This document shows positions 1 to 7,310 of a stretch of DNA of 21,234 nt, piece after piece. The notes beneath the pieces were generated by a model. That model was not told where the DNA came from, did not search any database, and saw only the letters and a program-made list of their open reading frames with translations. How positions within the stretch are numbered: position 1 is the first letter of the stretch; every line of letters starts with the position of its first letter. The position numbers were made by a program, and so were the translations under genes. Origin of the DNA: Lachnospiraceae bacterium UBA7202 (GTDB lineage Bacteria; Bacillota; Clostridia; Lachnospirales; Lachnospiraceae); the NCBI GenBank assembly GCA_002490705.1, contig DKUO01000056.1, forward strand, positions 21,797 to 43,030, in the 5' to 3' direction.

Positions 1-16
1 ACTGAGCCACTCGCGC
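1..16 (-). tRNA. Probable 5' end of a tRNA gene cut by the window edge
   Basis: On the reverse strand the last 16 bases read GCGCGAGTGGCTCAGT. This fits a tRNA start: a 7-base acceptor strand (GCGCGAG), TG at positions 8-9, the D-stem half GCTC and then AGT. A good promoter (49-77) fires toward it, leaving a processed leader of about 25 bases. The anticodon lies outside the window, so the amino acid cannot be stated. It could instead be a chance match or an ATG-started reading frame (ATG CGC GAG TGG). The call is inference from a short match. Confidence 0.4.
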
Positions 17-20
17 ATAT

Positions 21-42
21 TGTCCGCCTTATCGCTCGGACA
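21..42. repeat. 6-bp inverted repeat in the left-edge leader
   Basis: TGTCCG (21-26) and CGGACA (37-42) can form a stem with a 10-base loop. It lies between the leftward promoter and the tRNA-like end, so it would be in the 5' precursor leader of that transcript. No T-run follows, so it is not a standard terminator. Confidence 0.4.
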
Positions 43-48
43 TTTATT

Positions 49-77
49 AATATACTATAGCTGTTTTACTTTGTCAA
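49..77 (-). promoter_or_regulatory. Sigma-A promoter reading left
   Basis: On the reverse strand TTGACA (77-72) is followed after exactly 17 bases by TATATT (54-49). The -35 is a perfect consensus match. Transcription would start near position 42 and run off the left edge through the tRNA-like end. Confidence 0.6.
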
Positions 78-104
78 CTAAAAAATAATTTTTTTGGAAA
101 AGAT

Positions 105-132
105 TTGACAAATAGAAAAAATAGTGTATTAT
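105..132 (+). promoter_or_regulatory. Sigma-A promoter of the small-protein/greA unit
   Basis: TTGACA (105-110), a 16-base spacer, then TATTAT (127-132). It lies about 45 bases upstream of the first start codon and back-to-back with the leftward promoter at 49-77, so 1-178 is a divergent promoter region. The rest of the stretch is A-rich leader. Confidence 0.65.
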
Positions 133-178
133 GGTTGATGGAAAAGAAGAGTAGAAGAGAAAAAGGGAGGAAAAAACA

Positions 179-415
179 ATGAAAATAATGAACATTGACG
201 ATCCTGAAAAATTTTTTGAAGTAGTGAATCAGTGCAAGGGCACGGTGGAATTGGTGACTAAAGAGGGCGACAGACTGAACTTAAAGTCTCAGCTGACAAA
301 ATATGTAGCGATTACCAAGCTGTTTGCCGACAATGCAATTCCGGAGATGGAGATTGTTGCGCATGAGCCGGAGGATGTAAGTCGTCTGCTGGATTATTTG
401 GTAAACGCAAAGTAG
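179..415 (+). CDS. Small conserved-looking protein, possible HPr-like fold
   Basis: A 78-residue protein of no family I can name with certainty. It is soluble, with no signal peptide and no membrane segment. The order of predicted elements recalls the HPr (PTS phosphocarrier) fold: a helix, a strand with CKGTVELV, then a G-D-R-L-N-L-K-S-Q-L turn-and-helix like the serine segment of HPr, and an acidic C-terminal helix (EPEDVSRLLDYLV). The HPr active-site histidine is missing, so phosphotransfer is not expected. The start is fixed by AGGGAGG (164-170), 8 bases before ATG. It ends 7 bases before greA and shares its promoter, so the two are very likely co-transcribed. The fold call is inference; the gene itself is well supported by promoter, ribosome site and spacing. 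Confidence 0.75.
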   Translation: MKIMNIDDPEKFFEVVNQCKGTVELVTKEGDRLNLKSQLTKYVAITKLFADNAIPEMEIVAHEPEDVSRLLDYLVNAK

Positions 416-422
416 GTTTATC

Positions 423-926
423 ATGCATAACGAATTAACCAAACAAGATATCCGCAAGATGGAGGAAGAAATCGAGTACCGAAAGCTTGTGGTGCGTCCG
501 CAGGCTCTGGAGGATGTAAAGGAGGCCAGAGCGCACGGTGATTTGAGCGAGAATTTTGAGTACCATGCGGCGAAGAAGGTGAAGAACCAGAACGAGAGCC
601 GCATCCGCTATCTGGAACGGATGATAAAGACCGCCGTTATTGTGTCCGACGAGTCTGCGGAGGACGAAGTCGGCATGAACAATACGGTCGAGGTGTTCTT
701 TGAGGAGGATAACCTCACAGAGACATACAAACTGGTGACCACGGTGCGGGGAAATTCTCTGGAGGGGTTGATCAGTACGGAATCGCCGTTAGGGAAGGCG
801 CTGCTCGGCCATAAGGTGGGTGACCGCGTCCATGTGGAGCTGGCTGGGGGCGATGGCTATTATGTGGTGATAAAATCCATTGAAAATACGGTGGACGACG
901 GAACAGATAAGATAAGGAGCTTCTAA
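423..926 (+). CDS. greA: Transcription elongation factor GreA
   Basis: 167 residues, close to the usual 158-160 of GreA. The factor enters the secondary channel of RNA polymerase and stimulates cleavage of backtracked RNA. The N-terminal coiled coil (about 1-75) carries the signature tip EARAHGDLSENFEYHAA, with the acidic residues D40 and E43 matching the catalytic D41/E44 of E. coli GreA. The C-terminal FKBP-like domain follows, with ESPLGKALLGHKVGD near 120-135. The order of the tip and the size favour GreA over GreB. It is the second gene of a two-gene unit. Its TAA stop lies inside the stem of its own terminator (916-957). Confidence 0.93.
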   Translation: MHNELTKQDIRKMEEEIEYRKLVVRPQALEDVKEARAHGDLSENFEYHAAKKVKNQNESRIRYLERMIKTAVIVSDESAEDEVGMNNTVEVFFEEDNLTETYKLVTTVRGNSLEGLISTESPLGKALLGHKVGDRVHVELAGGDGYYVVIKSIENTVDDGTDKIRSF

Positions 927-957
927 TGTGATATGACATAGAAGCTCCTCGTTTTTT
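916..957 (+). terminator. Rho-independent terminator of greA
   Basis: A perfect 10-bp stem, GGAGCTTCTA (916-925) with TAGAAGCTCC (939-948), then TC-G and six T (952-957). The greA stop codon at 924-926 is part of the left arm, so translating ribosomes reach into the hairpin. Confidence 0.9.
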
Positions 958-980
958 ATGAAAACGTTTGGAAGTTAATC

Positions 981-1009
981 TTGTAATGAAAAAAAGATTG
1001 TGATACAAT
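981..1009 (+). promoter_or_regulatory. Extended -10 promoter of the Rpn-like gene
   Basis: TTGTAA (981-986), a 17-base spacer, then TACAAT (1004-1009) preceded by TGA, which gives an extended -10. The predicted transcript would start near 1016 and have a leader of about 170 bases holding three hairpins. Confidence 0.6.
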
Positions 1010-1053
1010 CATTGCAAACAAAGAACAAGTCTGGGATTCTTACGATATCTTAG

Positions 1054-1133
1054 CGGATTTCATCTTAAATCCGTATCCATGCAGAGTAATCTCTGTACGA
1101 ACTCCCTGCTTACAACTAAATAACCGCAGGGAG
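1054..1133 (+). repeat. Three consecutive hairpins in the Rpn gene leader
   Basis: Stem 1: CGGATTT (1054-1060) with AAATCCG (1067-1073), 6-base loop. Stem 2: CAGAG (1082-1086) with CTCTG (1091-1095), TAAT loop. Stem 3: CTCCCTGC (1102-1109) with GCAGGGAG (1126-1133), 16-base loop. All three are perfect and none is followed by a T-run, so they are not standard terminators. The third ends about 40 bases before the ribosome site. The role is unknown: leader control, a structured RNA or a mobile-element end are all possible. Confidence 0.6.
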
Positions 1134-1185
1134 GAAGACAGCTTGACATGCGCCTCTCTGCCCATACAGAAAGAGAGGAAACGTG

Positions 1186-2085
1186 ATGGAACAAAAGACG
1201 AGAAAACAATCGGAAGTTAGGCGGAAAGAGGTATTGCCCAAAAGCTATCAGATCAATCTGAGTGATTTTGCATTGTTTTTGTCAGTTATGAAGGTGAAGG
1301 AAGCCTATGAGGATGTTCTGAGTATTATACTTGACGAGACGGATTTACAGCTGAAAGAAGTTAAGGTTGAACAGGTAATTTTGAATAAGTCGGGGAAACG
1401 GGCGATCCGTCTGGATGCATGGGCTTCGGATGTGCGGGACAGGCAGTTCGATATGGAGATGCAGAATGATACAGACGGAGATGATGTCCGTAAACGCTCC
1501 CGGTTTTATCAGAGTATGATTGATACACCGGTTTTGAAATCAGGAAAGCAAACCCGGTATAAAAACCTACCGTCAACAGTAATCATATTTATTACGCAGG
1601 AGGATATTTTTGGAAGAGATTTGGCAAGGTATACATTCAGCGAGAGATGTGAGGAAGTTCCGGATCTGGCGTTGGAAGATGGCACTTGTAAGATTTTTCT
1701 GAACATGACGAGTAAAAACGGACGACCGGAGCTGGTCAGTCTGTTACAGTATATGAAATATACAACATTAGATAATGAGGATGTTACAAAGAAGGATGAC
1801 AGGATTCTGGATTTGGACAAGATAGTCAGGGAAGTAAAGCAATCGGAAGAATGGGAGGTTGTGGAGATGAACATTTTTGAGATTGGAGTGGAGCGGGGAA
1901 AAGAGCTGGGTATAGAGCAGGGAAAAGCTTTGGGACATGAGGAGGGAAGAAAGGACGCTCTCCGAATCCTTGTCAAAAGTGTGGAGATGAACATGAAAAA
2001 TTTTCACATTAGTCTACAGGAGGCTTGCGAGGGACTTGAAATATCTGTAGAAGAATATGAAAATGCGAAAAGGCAGATTGTTTAG
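1186..2085 (+). CDS. Rpn-family PD-(D/E)XK nuclease (putative transposase-like)
   Basis: A 299-residue member of the Rpn/PDDEXK_2 family (recombination-promoting nuclease, often labelled putative transposase). Known members are DNA endonucleases linked to RecA-independent recombination. The catalytic core is visible: D77 in IRLDAWASD and E91-M-Q93 in FDMEMQN, then RKRSRFYQS near 102-110. The C-terminal part has the charged, repeat-like stretch typical of the family (GVERGKELGIEQGKALGHEEGR, shown here as two parts: GVERGKELG and IEQGKALGHEEGR). GTG at 1183 is also in frame, but ATG at 1186 sits 7 bases after GAGG (1175-1178) and is preferred. By eye the gene is more AT-rich than greA or htpG, which hints at separate ancestry. 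It has its own promoter and structured leader. The family is firm, the biological role is not. Confidence 0.85.
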   Translation: MEQKTRKQSEVRRKEVLPKSYQINLSDFALFLSVMKVKEAYEDVLSIILDETDLQLKEVKVEQVILNKSGKRAIRLDAWASDVRDRQFDMEMQNDTDGDDVRKRSRFYQSMIDTPVLKSGKQTRYKNLPSTVIIFITQEDIFGRDLARYTFSERCEEVPDLALEDGTCKIFLNMTSKNGRPELVSLLQYMKYTTLDNEDVTKKDDRILDLDKIVREVKQSEEWEVVEMNIFEIGVERGKELGIEQGKALGHEEGRKDALRILVKSVEMNMKNFHISLQEACEGLEISVEEYENAKRQIV

Positions 2086-2155
2086 TTAAACAGATTTAAA
2101 AGTGCTGCTTCTAACTTTTCTCATTCACGCATATACCTTAAAAAGAGATGACAAG

Positions 2156-2190
2156 CTCTCGATCCTACAAGAGGGACATGTATCGGAGAG
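2156..2190 (+). other. Structured leader of the P-type ATPase gene
   Basis: CTCTCGAT (2156-2163) pairs with ATCGGAGAG (2182-2190), leaving one G bulged. Inside, CCT (2164-2166) can pair with AGG (2172-2174). The CTCT arm can also pair with a nearer AGAG (2170-2173), so two folds compete. It stands in the gap before the ATPase (2086-2232), where I see no clear sigma-A promoter. It matches no riboswitch I know (yybP-ykoY and NiCo were considered). Confidence 0.35.
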
Positions 2191-2232
2191 GGCGTCGGAC
2201 AGGTCTTAGGCAAAAGCAGGGAGGTTGGGTAT

Positions 2233-4947
2233 ATGTATGAGAACCGAAGCGTATCGGAGACGATTCAGGGATTGCAGACGAACGCGCAGCGTGGGCTTGA
2301 CGCGGGACAGGTTTTGGAGCGCAGGGAAAAGTATGGGCCGAACAGGTTGAAGGATCAGGAAAAAAAGAGTCTTGCCCGAAGGATCATAGAGCAGATCAAC
2401 GACCCTTTGATTATGATTCTGATGGTAGCCATGGCAATTTCCGTGATGCTCCATGAAATCGGGGATGCGATTATCATTGTGACGGTGGTTGCGCTGAATG
2501 CAGCGGTGGGAATGATTCAGGAAGGAAAAGCGGGGAAGGCGGTGGAGGCGCTTAAGCAGATTGCGGAGCCCCATGCCAAGGTGATCCGGGAGGGGGTGCA
2601 GAAAAATATACTGGCACAGGAACTGGTGCCCGGAGATATCGTGATACTGGAAGCGGGGAATCGTGTTCCGGCAGATTTGAGAATTATAGAAAGTATAGGG
2701 GTTTTTGCAGAAGAGTCTACCCTAACGGGAGAGTCTGTCCCTGTGGAGAAGGATGCAAATTACGTGGAAGAAGGGCGCGCGGATAACAGCAGCCCGAACA
2801 TGGCATATATGTCCACCTATGTGACGAAAGGCCGGGGGCGGGGTGTGGTGACGGCCACGGGAATGGACACGAAGGTTGGCCACATTGCGGACATGCTACA
2901 GGGCCACAAGGAAAAACTGACGCCCCTACAGATCAGACTGGGGGAGCTTGGCAGAGTTCTGAGCGTGTTGGCGGTGGGTATCTGCGTGCTTCTCTTTATT
3001 GTGGCGCTGCTGCAAAAGCGAGATGTGGGAGATATGCTTTTGACTTCCGTTTCACTGGCAGTGGCGGCTGTGCCGGAAGGGCTTCCCGCTATCGTGACAA
3101 TTGTGCTGGCTCTCAGCGTGTCCCGCATGGTGAAAGCGAAGACAATTGTCCGCAGGCTTTCCGCCGTGGAGACTTTGGGGGCGGTGGAAGTGGTCTGCTC
3201 GGACAAAACGGGAACGCTGACCCAGAATAAAATGACGGTGACGGAGTGCTATCTGGACGGAAAGCTCATGGAGAAAGAACGGTTTGTGCAGTATTTCGAG
3301 GAGGCTCTTTCTGAGGGGGCGTCGGACTCCTGTGCGGTTCGTTTTTTGCGGGGCTGTGTACTGTGTAACGACGGGCATGGCGGACAGGAGGAAATCGGAG
3401 ATCCCACGGAGCTTGCCCTGCTTCATATGGCGTCGGACTGCGGGGTTATGGCGGAACAGATCAGGGAGCGGTATCCGAGGCTTGACGAGAACGGTTTTGA
3501 TTCAGAGCGGAAGATGATGACGACGTTACATCGGGAGGAAGCGGGAATGGCCGCCTATACGAAGGGGGCGGCGGAACGGATTTTGGAAAACTGCAGCGGT
3601 ATCTGCCGGGGACAAAAGACGGCGGAACTCACGCTGGAAGAGCGTGACAGGCTGCTGGGGGTGCAAAAACAGCTTATGGGCGAGGGCAGGCGTGTGCTCG
3701 CATTGGCAGTGTCTGCGGGGGAGGGCATCAGGGAGCGTGGCATGACCTTTCTGGGGTTTGTCAGTATGCAGGATCCGGTCAGGCCGGAGGCTGTGGAGGC
3801 CGTGCAGGGCTTTGCGAGAGCAGGGGTGTCCACGGTGATGATCACGGGAGACCATCCCGACACGGCATTTTCTATTGCGAAGCAGCTGGGGATTGCCAGC
3901 CGCATGGAGGAGTGCATTACGGGAAGGGAACTGGATCATTTAAAGGAGCAGGCATTTTTGCAAAGACTGCCCCAGCTTAAGGTTTTTGCGCGGGTGACGC
4001 CGGAGCACAAGGTACGCATTGTGGAGGGGTATAGAAGTTTACATAAAACAGTTGCAATGACCGGAGACGGCGTCAATGACGCGCCTTCTCTACAGGCGGC
4101 GGATATCGGCATTGCCATGGGGCAGGGCGGAACGGATGTGGCGCGCGGCGCGGCGGACTTTGTGTTGATGGACGACAATGTGGCCACCATCCACACAGCC
4201 ATACAGGAAGGCCGGGGAATCTACGAGAATATCAGGAAATCCGTACTGTTTCTGTTGTCCTCCAACTTGGGGGAAATTCTGACCATGCTGGTGACGATTG
4301 TGGCGGGGCTTCCGCTTCCGCTGACGGCCGGTTTTATTCTGTGGATCAATTTGATTACAGATTCTTTGCCGGCGCTTGCGCTGGGCGTGGATGAAAACGA
4401 TACGGAAAGTCTGATGCGGGAGCCGCCGCGGAGAAAGGAGGATTCCCTTTTCGCAAAGGGAGGTCTCATGTGTGTGATCTGCTATGGTTTGGTGATCGGC
4501 GGGATCAGTCTGGCGGCGTTTTTAAAGGTGCCCTATGACCGCATTGTCATGGAGGGACTTCCCATTAGTTTACATAATATACTAGAGGGGCTGAAAATAT
4601 CAGCCGTTCTGGCGAGGGCACAGACTCATGCATTTATGGTACTGGGGATCAGCCAGCTTTTTCATGCCATTGGTATGCGTGACGTGAACCGGTCGCTGTT
4701 TCGGATGGATCACCGGAGCAACCCGCAGATGATGCTTGCCTTTGCCGTGGGAATTCTTTTACAGGTGGCGGTGACGGAGGTGCCTATCCTGATTACGCTT
4801 TTCGGCACGGTGCGGCTTAGCATGGAAGAGTGGATCAGGCTGCTGCTTTTGTCCATGACGCCGCTGGCGGTACATGAGCTTTTGGTGGTGGTAGGAATGG
4901 CCGGGGCAGTGGAACGGCAGCCGTCATGCCAGCGCGCGAAAGGCTAG
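2233..4947 (+). CDS. Ca2+-type cation-transporting P-ATPase (P2A/P2B group)
   Basis: A 904-residue P-type ATPase that exports a cation, probably Ca2+, from the cytoplasm at the cost of ATP. Landmarks in order: N-terminal cation ATPase domain; M1-M2 near 55-100; actuator loop TGES 165-168; M4 with PEGLP 281-285; phosphorylation site D324 in SDKTGTLT; nucleotide-binding KGAAERIL around 444; DPVRPEA near 514; TGDGVNDAP 610-618; M5 SSNLGE with N678 and E681; M6 NLITD with N706, T709, D710. The ion ligands in M4, M5 and M6 correspond to those of SERCA-type Ca2+ pumps, which is why Ca2+ is favoured over Na+/K+ or Mg2+. Start: AGGGAGG (2218-2224) lies 8 bases before ATG. The 3' end overlaps the convergent ytaF-like gene by 24 bp. 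Confidence 0.92.
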   Translation: MYENRSVSETIQGLQTNAQRGLDAGQVLERREKYGPNRLKDQEKKSLARRIIEQINDPLIMILMVAMAISVMLHEIGDAIIIVTVVALNAAVGMIQEGKAGKAVEALKQIAEPHAKVIREGVQKNILAQELVPGDIVILEAGNRVPADLRIIESIGVFAEESTLTGESVPVEKDANYVEEGRADNSSPNMAYMSTYVTKGRGRGVVTATGMDTKVGHIADMLQGHKEKLTPLQIRLGELGRVLSVLAVGICVLLFIVALLQKRDVGDMLLTSVSLAVAAVPEGLPAIVTIVLALSVSRMVKAKTIVRRLSAVETLGAVEVVCSDKTGTLTQNKMTVTECYLDGKLMEKERFVQYFEEALSEGASDSCAVRFLRGCVLCNDGHGGQEEIGDPTELALLHMASDCGVMAEQIRERYPRLDENGFDSERKMMTTLHREEAGMAAYTKGAAERILENCSGICRGQKTAELTLEERDRLLGVQKQLMGEGRRVLALAVSAGEGIRERGMTFLGFVSMQDPVRPEAVEAVQGFARAGVSTVMITGDHPDTAFSIAKQLGIASRMEECITGRELDHLKEQAFLQRLPQLKVFARVTPEHKVRIVEGYRSLHKTVAMTGDGVNDAPSLQAADIGIAMGQGGTDVARGAADFVLMDDNVATIHTAIQEGRGIYENIRKSVLFLLSSNLGEILTMLVTIVAGLPLPLTAGFILWINLITDSLPALALGVDENDTESLMREPPRRKEDSLFAKGGLMCVICYGLVIGGISLAAFLKVPYDRIVMEGLPISLHNILEGLKISAVLARAQTHAFMVLGISQLFHAIGMRDVNRSLFRMDHRSNPQMMLAFAVGILLQVAVTEVPILITLFGTVRLSMEEWIRLLLLSMTPLAVHELLVVVGMAGAVERQPSCQRAKG

Positions 4948-5559
4948 GAGCAGGAGGCAGAGACCGGAAAGCCAGGAAAGGTCGATGTGGAGCATATGGG
5001 AGAGAAGACGGCCAAGGGCGTAGCCAGCAAGAAATAAAAACAGATGAAAGAGGATTGCGGATAACAGAAGTGTCAGCGGTGGAATGGTGTCGGCGGTAAA
5101 AGCCATTCCGGCGAGAACGCTGTCAAGGGAGAGGGCGAGACTTAAAAGCCATGCTTCTTTCGCGTTTAAAACCTGAAGATCTGTCTGGTTCGCCTCCTCG
5201 GGAGAGATATATACGGTAAAGATGATATGCATCTGTTTAAATTTGTACCCCCGGTTTCCGATGAGACCGGGGCGTTTTTCTGCCAGATGGCGCAGCAGGC
5301 TTTCCGACAGCTTTGCGCTTCCGATGAGGAAAAGGATGGAGAAGGAGATAAAGGGAAGAACGCCGGCAGGGAAAAAACGTCCGATCAGGGAAGCGATGCT
5401 GCCGGCGGCGGTGATGAAGACAGAGGGCACGCAGGCTAAAAGGAGCAGGGAAAGAAGTTCGATACGGACTTTTTTTGTGCCGTAAGAGAACCCTGCCGTC
5501 AGGGAATCCAGAGAGACCGCTGTCAAAAAGAGAAACAGGGAGGAAAAAACGTAGGACAT
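4924..5559 (-). CDS. ytaF: YtaF-like sporulation membrane protein (MntP family)
   Basis: About 211 residues with six predicted membrane helices arranged as two related halves. Each half begins with a conserved Ser-Leu-Asp motif: SLDSLTAGFSYG in helix 1 and SLDSVLAGMAF in the fourth. This is the MntP/YtaF architecture of Mn2+ exporters, and the length fits YtaF. The middle loop is hydrophilic (near 90-130). A GTG start at 5568 is possible, but that GTG is part of the ribosome site (GAGGTGA), and ATG at 5559 lies 8 bases after GAGG, so 5559 is chosen. A sporulation-like promoter lies just upstream. Whether it exports Mn2+ or acts only in spore formation cannot be told. It converges on the Ca2+-type ATPase. 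Confidence 0.82.
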   Translation of the reverse strand: MSYVFSSLFLFLTAVSLDSLTAGFSYGTKKVRIELLSLLLLACVPSVFITAAGSIASLIGRFFPAGVLPFISFSILFLIGSAKLSESLLRHLAEKRPGLIGNRGYKFKQMHIIFTVYISPEEANQTDLQVLNAKEAWLLSLALSLDSVLAGMAFTADTIPPLTLLLSAILFHLFLFLAGYALGRLLSHMLHIDLSWLSGLCLLLLAFRALA

Positions 5560-5586
5560 GGGAGTCACCTCGTCATGGGTTTAGTA

Positions 5587-5595
5587 TATTGTATG
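5587..5595 (-). promoter_or_regulatory. Candidate mother-cell sporulation promoter (-10) of ytaF
   Basis: On the reverse strand CATACAATA (5595-5587) matches the sigma-E -10 CATACAAT exactly and also the sigma-K pattern CATANNNTA. The -35 side is weaker: an AC lies 15 bases upstream, and the nearest ATATT is 20 bases upstream. It would give a leader of about 20 bases ahead of ATG 5559. No good sigma-A -35 is present. Confidence 0.4.
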
Positions 5596-5666
5596 GGCAT
5601 GAGGGGAAATGTGGGAATATAAAAAGAAATCTTTGAAATGATTTACGCCTTCCGAAAAAAATGGTA

Positions 5667-5675
5667 TGATATAAT
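5667..5675 (+). promoter_or_regulatory. Extended -10 promoter of the MBL-thyA-folA-kinase unit
   Basis: TGATATAAT (5667-5675) is a perfect extended -10. The -35 region at normal spacing (GCCTTC, 5647-5652) is poor. Together with the ytaF promoter this makes 5560-5708 a divergent promoter region. Confidence 0.6.
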
Positions 5676-5708
5676 AGATGCAAAAGATGTTCGACTGGGG
5701 GACTACAT

Positions 5709-7310
5709 ATGGAATTAATGTTTATCGGGGCGGATCATGAAGTGACGGGAAGCTGTCACTATCTCCGCGTAGGGGAAAAGAACGTTTTAGTGGATTATGG
5801 TATGGAGCAGGGCGCAAATGTGTTTGAAAACTGTAAGCTGCCCGTGGACGAGGCACTGATTGACTATGTGTTTTTGACCCATGCCCATATCGACCATTCG
5901 GGGCTTCTTCCTCTCTTGTATGCAAGAGGCTTTCGGGGACAAATTTATGCGACGGCGCCCACCTGCGATCTGTGCAGCATCATGCTGCGGGACTGTGCGC
6001 ATATCCAGATGCAGGAAGCCGAATGGAAAAACCGTAAGGCCAAGAGAAGCGCTGGGATTGAGCCGATGGAACCGCTGTATTCCATGGAGGATGCCGACGG
6101 CGCAGTCAGGTGTCTTGTTCCCTGCGACTATGACAGTGAAGTGACGGTATGTGAGAATATTAAGATTAAATTTACGGATATCGGCCATCTGCTTGGCTCT
6201 TCCAGCATTGAGGTCTGGGCGACCGAGGGGGCTGTGACAAAGAAACTTGTATTTTCAGGAGATATCGGCAACAGTGACCAGCCTCTCATCAAAAATCCGA
6301 AAAATACGGCGGAGGCGGATTACGTGGTGATGGAATCCACCTATGGCGACAGGCTGCATTCCAGTGAAAAAGTGGATTATGTGGGAGAGCTGACGAAGAT
6401 TCTACAGACCACATTTGACCGGGGCGGCAATGTGGTGATCCCTTCCTTCGCAGTGGGCAGGACACAGGAGATGCTCTATTTCCTGCGGCAGATCAAGGCG
6501 GACAGATTGATCAAGGGACATGAGGATTTCCCGGTTTATGTGGACAGTCCGCTGGCGGTGGAAGCCACCGGTATTTTCCATAAAAATGAGGCGAGGTGTT
6601 TTGACGAGCAGGCTATGGAGTTAGTCAGGAAGGGCATTAACCCGATTACCTTCCCGGGACTGCGTCTGGCGATTACCAGCGATGAATCTAAGGCGATTAA
6701 CTTTGAACATACCCCTAAGGTGATCATATCCGCTTCCGGTATGTGCGAGGCGGGACGCATCAGGCATCATCTGAAACATAATCTGTGGCGGCCGGAGTGC
6801 ACGATTCTTTTTGTGGGATATCAGGCTGTGGGAACCCTCGGCAGAATGCTTGTGGAAGGTGCGGAAGAGGTGAAGCTCTTCGGGGAACCCATTGAGGTCA
6901 GGGCAGATATCACGAAGCTGGTGGGCATGAGCGGCCACGCGGATAAAAACGGGCTTTTGCAGTGGATCGACGGCTTTGAGAAAAAGCCGGATAAGGTGTT
7001 TGTGGTGCATGGTGAGGATACGGTCTGCACCCTGTTTGCGGAGTGCCTGAAAGGAGAACATAAGCTGGACGCCTACGCGCCTTACAGCGGTACGCGGTAT
7101 GATCTGATAAGCGGCGAGTTTATCTGTGAGGCGGAGCCTGTCAGGATCAAAAAGAAAGCCCATGGCATTTCTACTGTATTTACCAGACTGCTGGCCAGCG
7201 GCCAACGTCTTATGGCGGTTATTTATAAGAATGAGGGAGGCGCCAACAAGGATCTGGCCAGATTTGCGGATCAGATCAATTCGCTGTGCGACAGATGGGA
7301 CAGGACATGA
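5709..7310 (+). CDS. Beta-CASP metallo-beta-lactamase, RNase-like
   Basis: A 533-residue metallo-hydrolase of the beta-CASP group (relatives: CPSF73, archaeal and bacterial RNA-processing nucleases). Zinc ligands: HAHIDH (58-63), H160 in DIGHLLGSS, D185 in FSGDIGN, H410 in GMSGHAD and H434 in VVHGED. The beta-CASP cap lies between about 240 and 400 and includes SFAVGRTQE and SASGMCEAGR. This points to endo- or exonuclease action on RNA in the cytoplasm; the true substrate is unknown. It differs from RNase J in lacking the extended C-terminal domain, though about 65 extra residues follow the core. It is the first gene of the unit and overlaps thyA by 4 bases (ATGA), so the two are probably translationally coupled. 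Confidence 0.9.
   Translation: MELMFIGADHEVTGSCHYLRVGEKNVLVDYGMEQGANVFENCKLPVDEALIDYVFLTHAHIDHSGLLPLLYARGFRGQIYATAPTCDLCSIMLRDCAHIQMQEAEWKNRKAKRSAGIEPMEPLYSMEDADGAVRCLVPCDYDSEVTVCENIKIKFTDIGHLLGSSSIEVWATEGAVTKKLVFSGDIGNSDQPLIKNPKNTAEADYVVMESTYGDRLHSSEKVDYVGELTKILQTTFDRGGNVVIPSFAVGRTQEMLYFLRQIKADRLIKGHEDFPVYVDSPLAVEATGIFHKNEARCFDEQAMELVRKGINPITFPGLRLAITSDESKAINFEHTPKVIISASGMCEAGRIRHHLKHNLWRPECTILFVGYQAVGTLGRMLVEGAEEVKLFGEPIEVRADITKLVGMSGHADKNGLLQWIDGFEKKPDKVFVVHGEDTVCTLFAECLKGEHKLDAYAPYSGTRYDLISGEFICEAEPVRIKKKAHGISTVFTRLLASGQRLMAVIYKNEGGANKDLARFADQINSLCDRWDRT

Noticed and set aside
1183..1185. GTG as the start of the Rpn-like gene
   Set aside because: It is only 4 bases from GAGG, and ATG at 1186 follows directly with better spacing.
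1186..2085. The Rpn-like gene as part of an intact insertion sequence
   Set aside because: I see no terminal inverted repeats and target-site duplication around it; the hairpins are each local.
2086..2232. A yybP-ykoY (Mn) or NiCo riboswitch before the ATPase
   Set aside because: The conserved core bases of those classes are not found; only generic stems are.
2206..2574. Long reverse-strand frames inside the ATPase, htpG, MBL and GH51 genes
   Set aside because: They are shadows of strongly supported genes; one reaches 757 codons opposite the GH51 gene but shows no family motifs and is rich in Arg and His, typical of antisense frames in purine-rich coding DNA.
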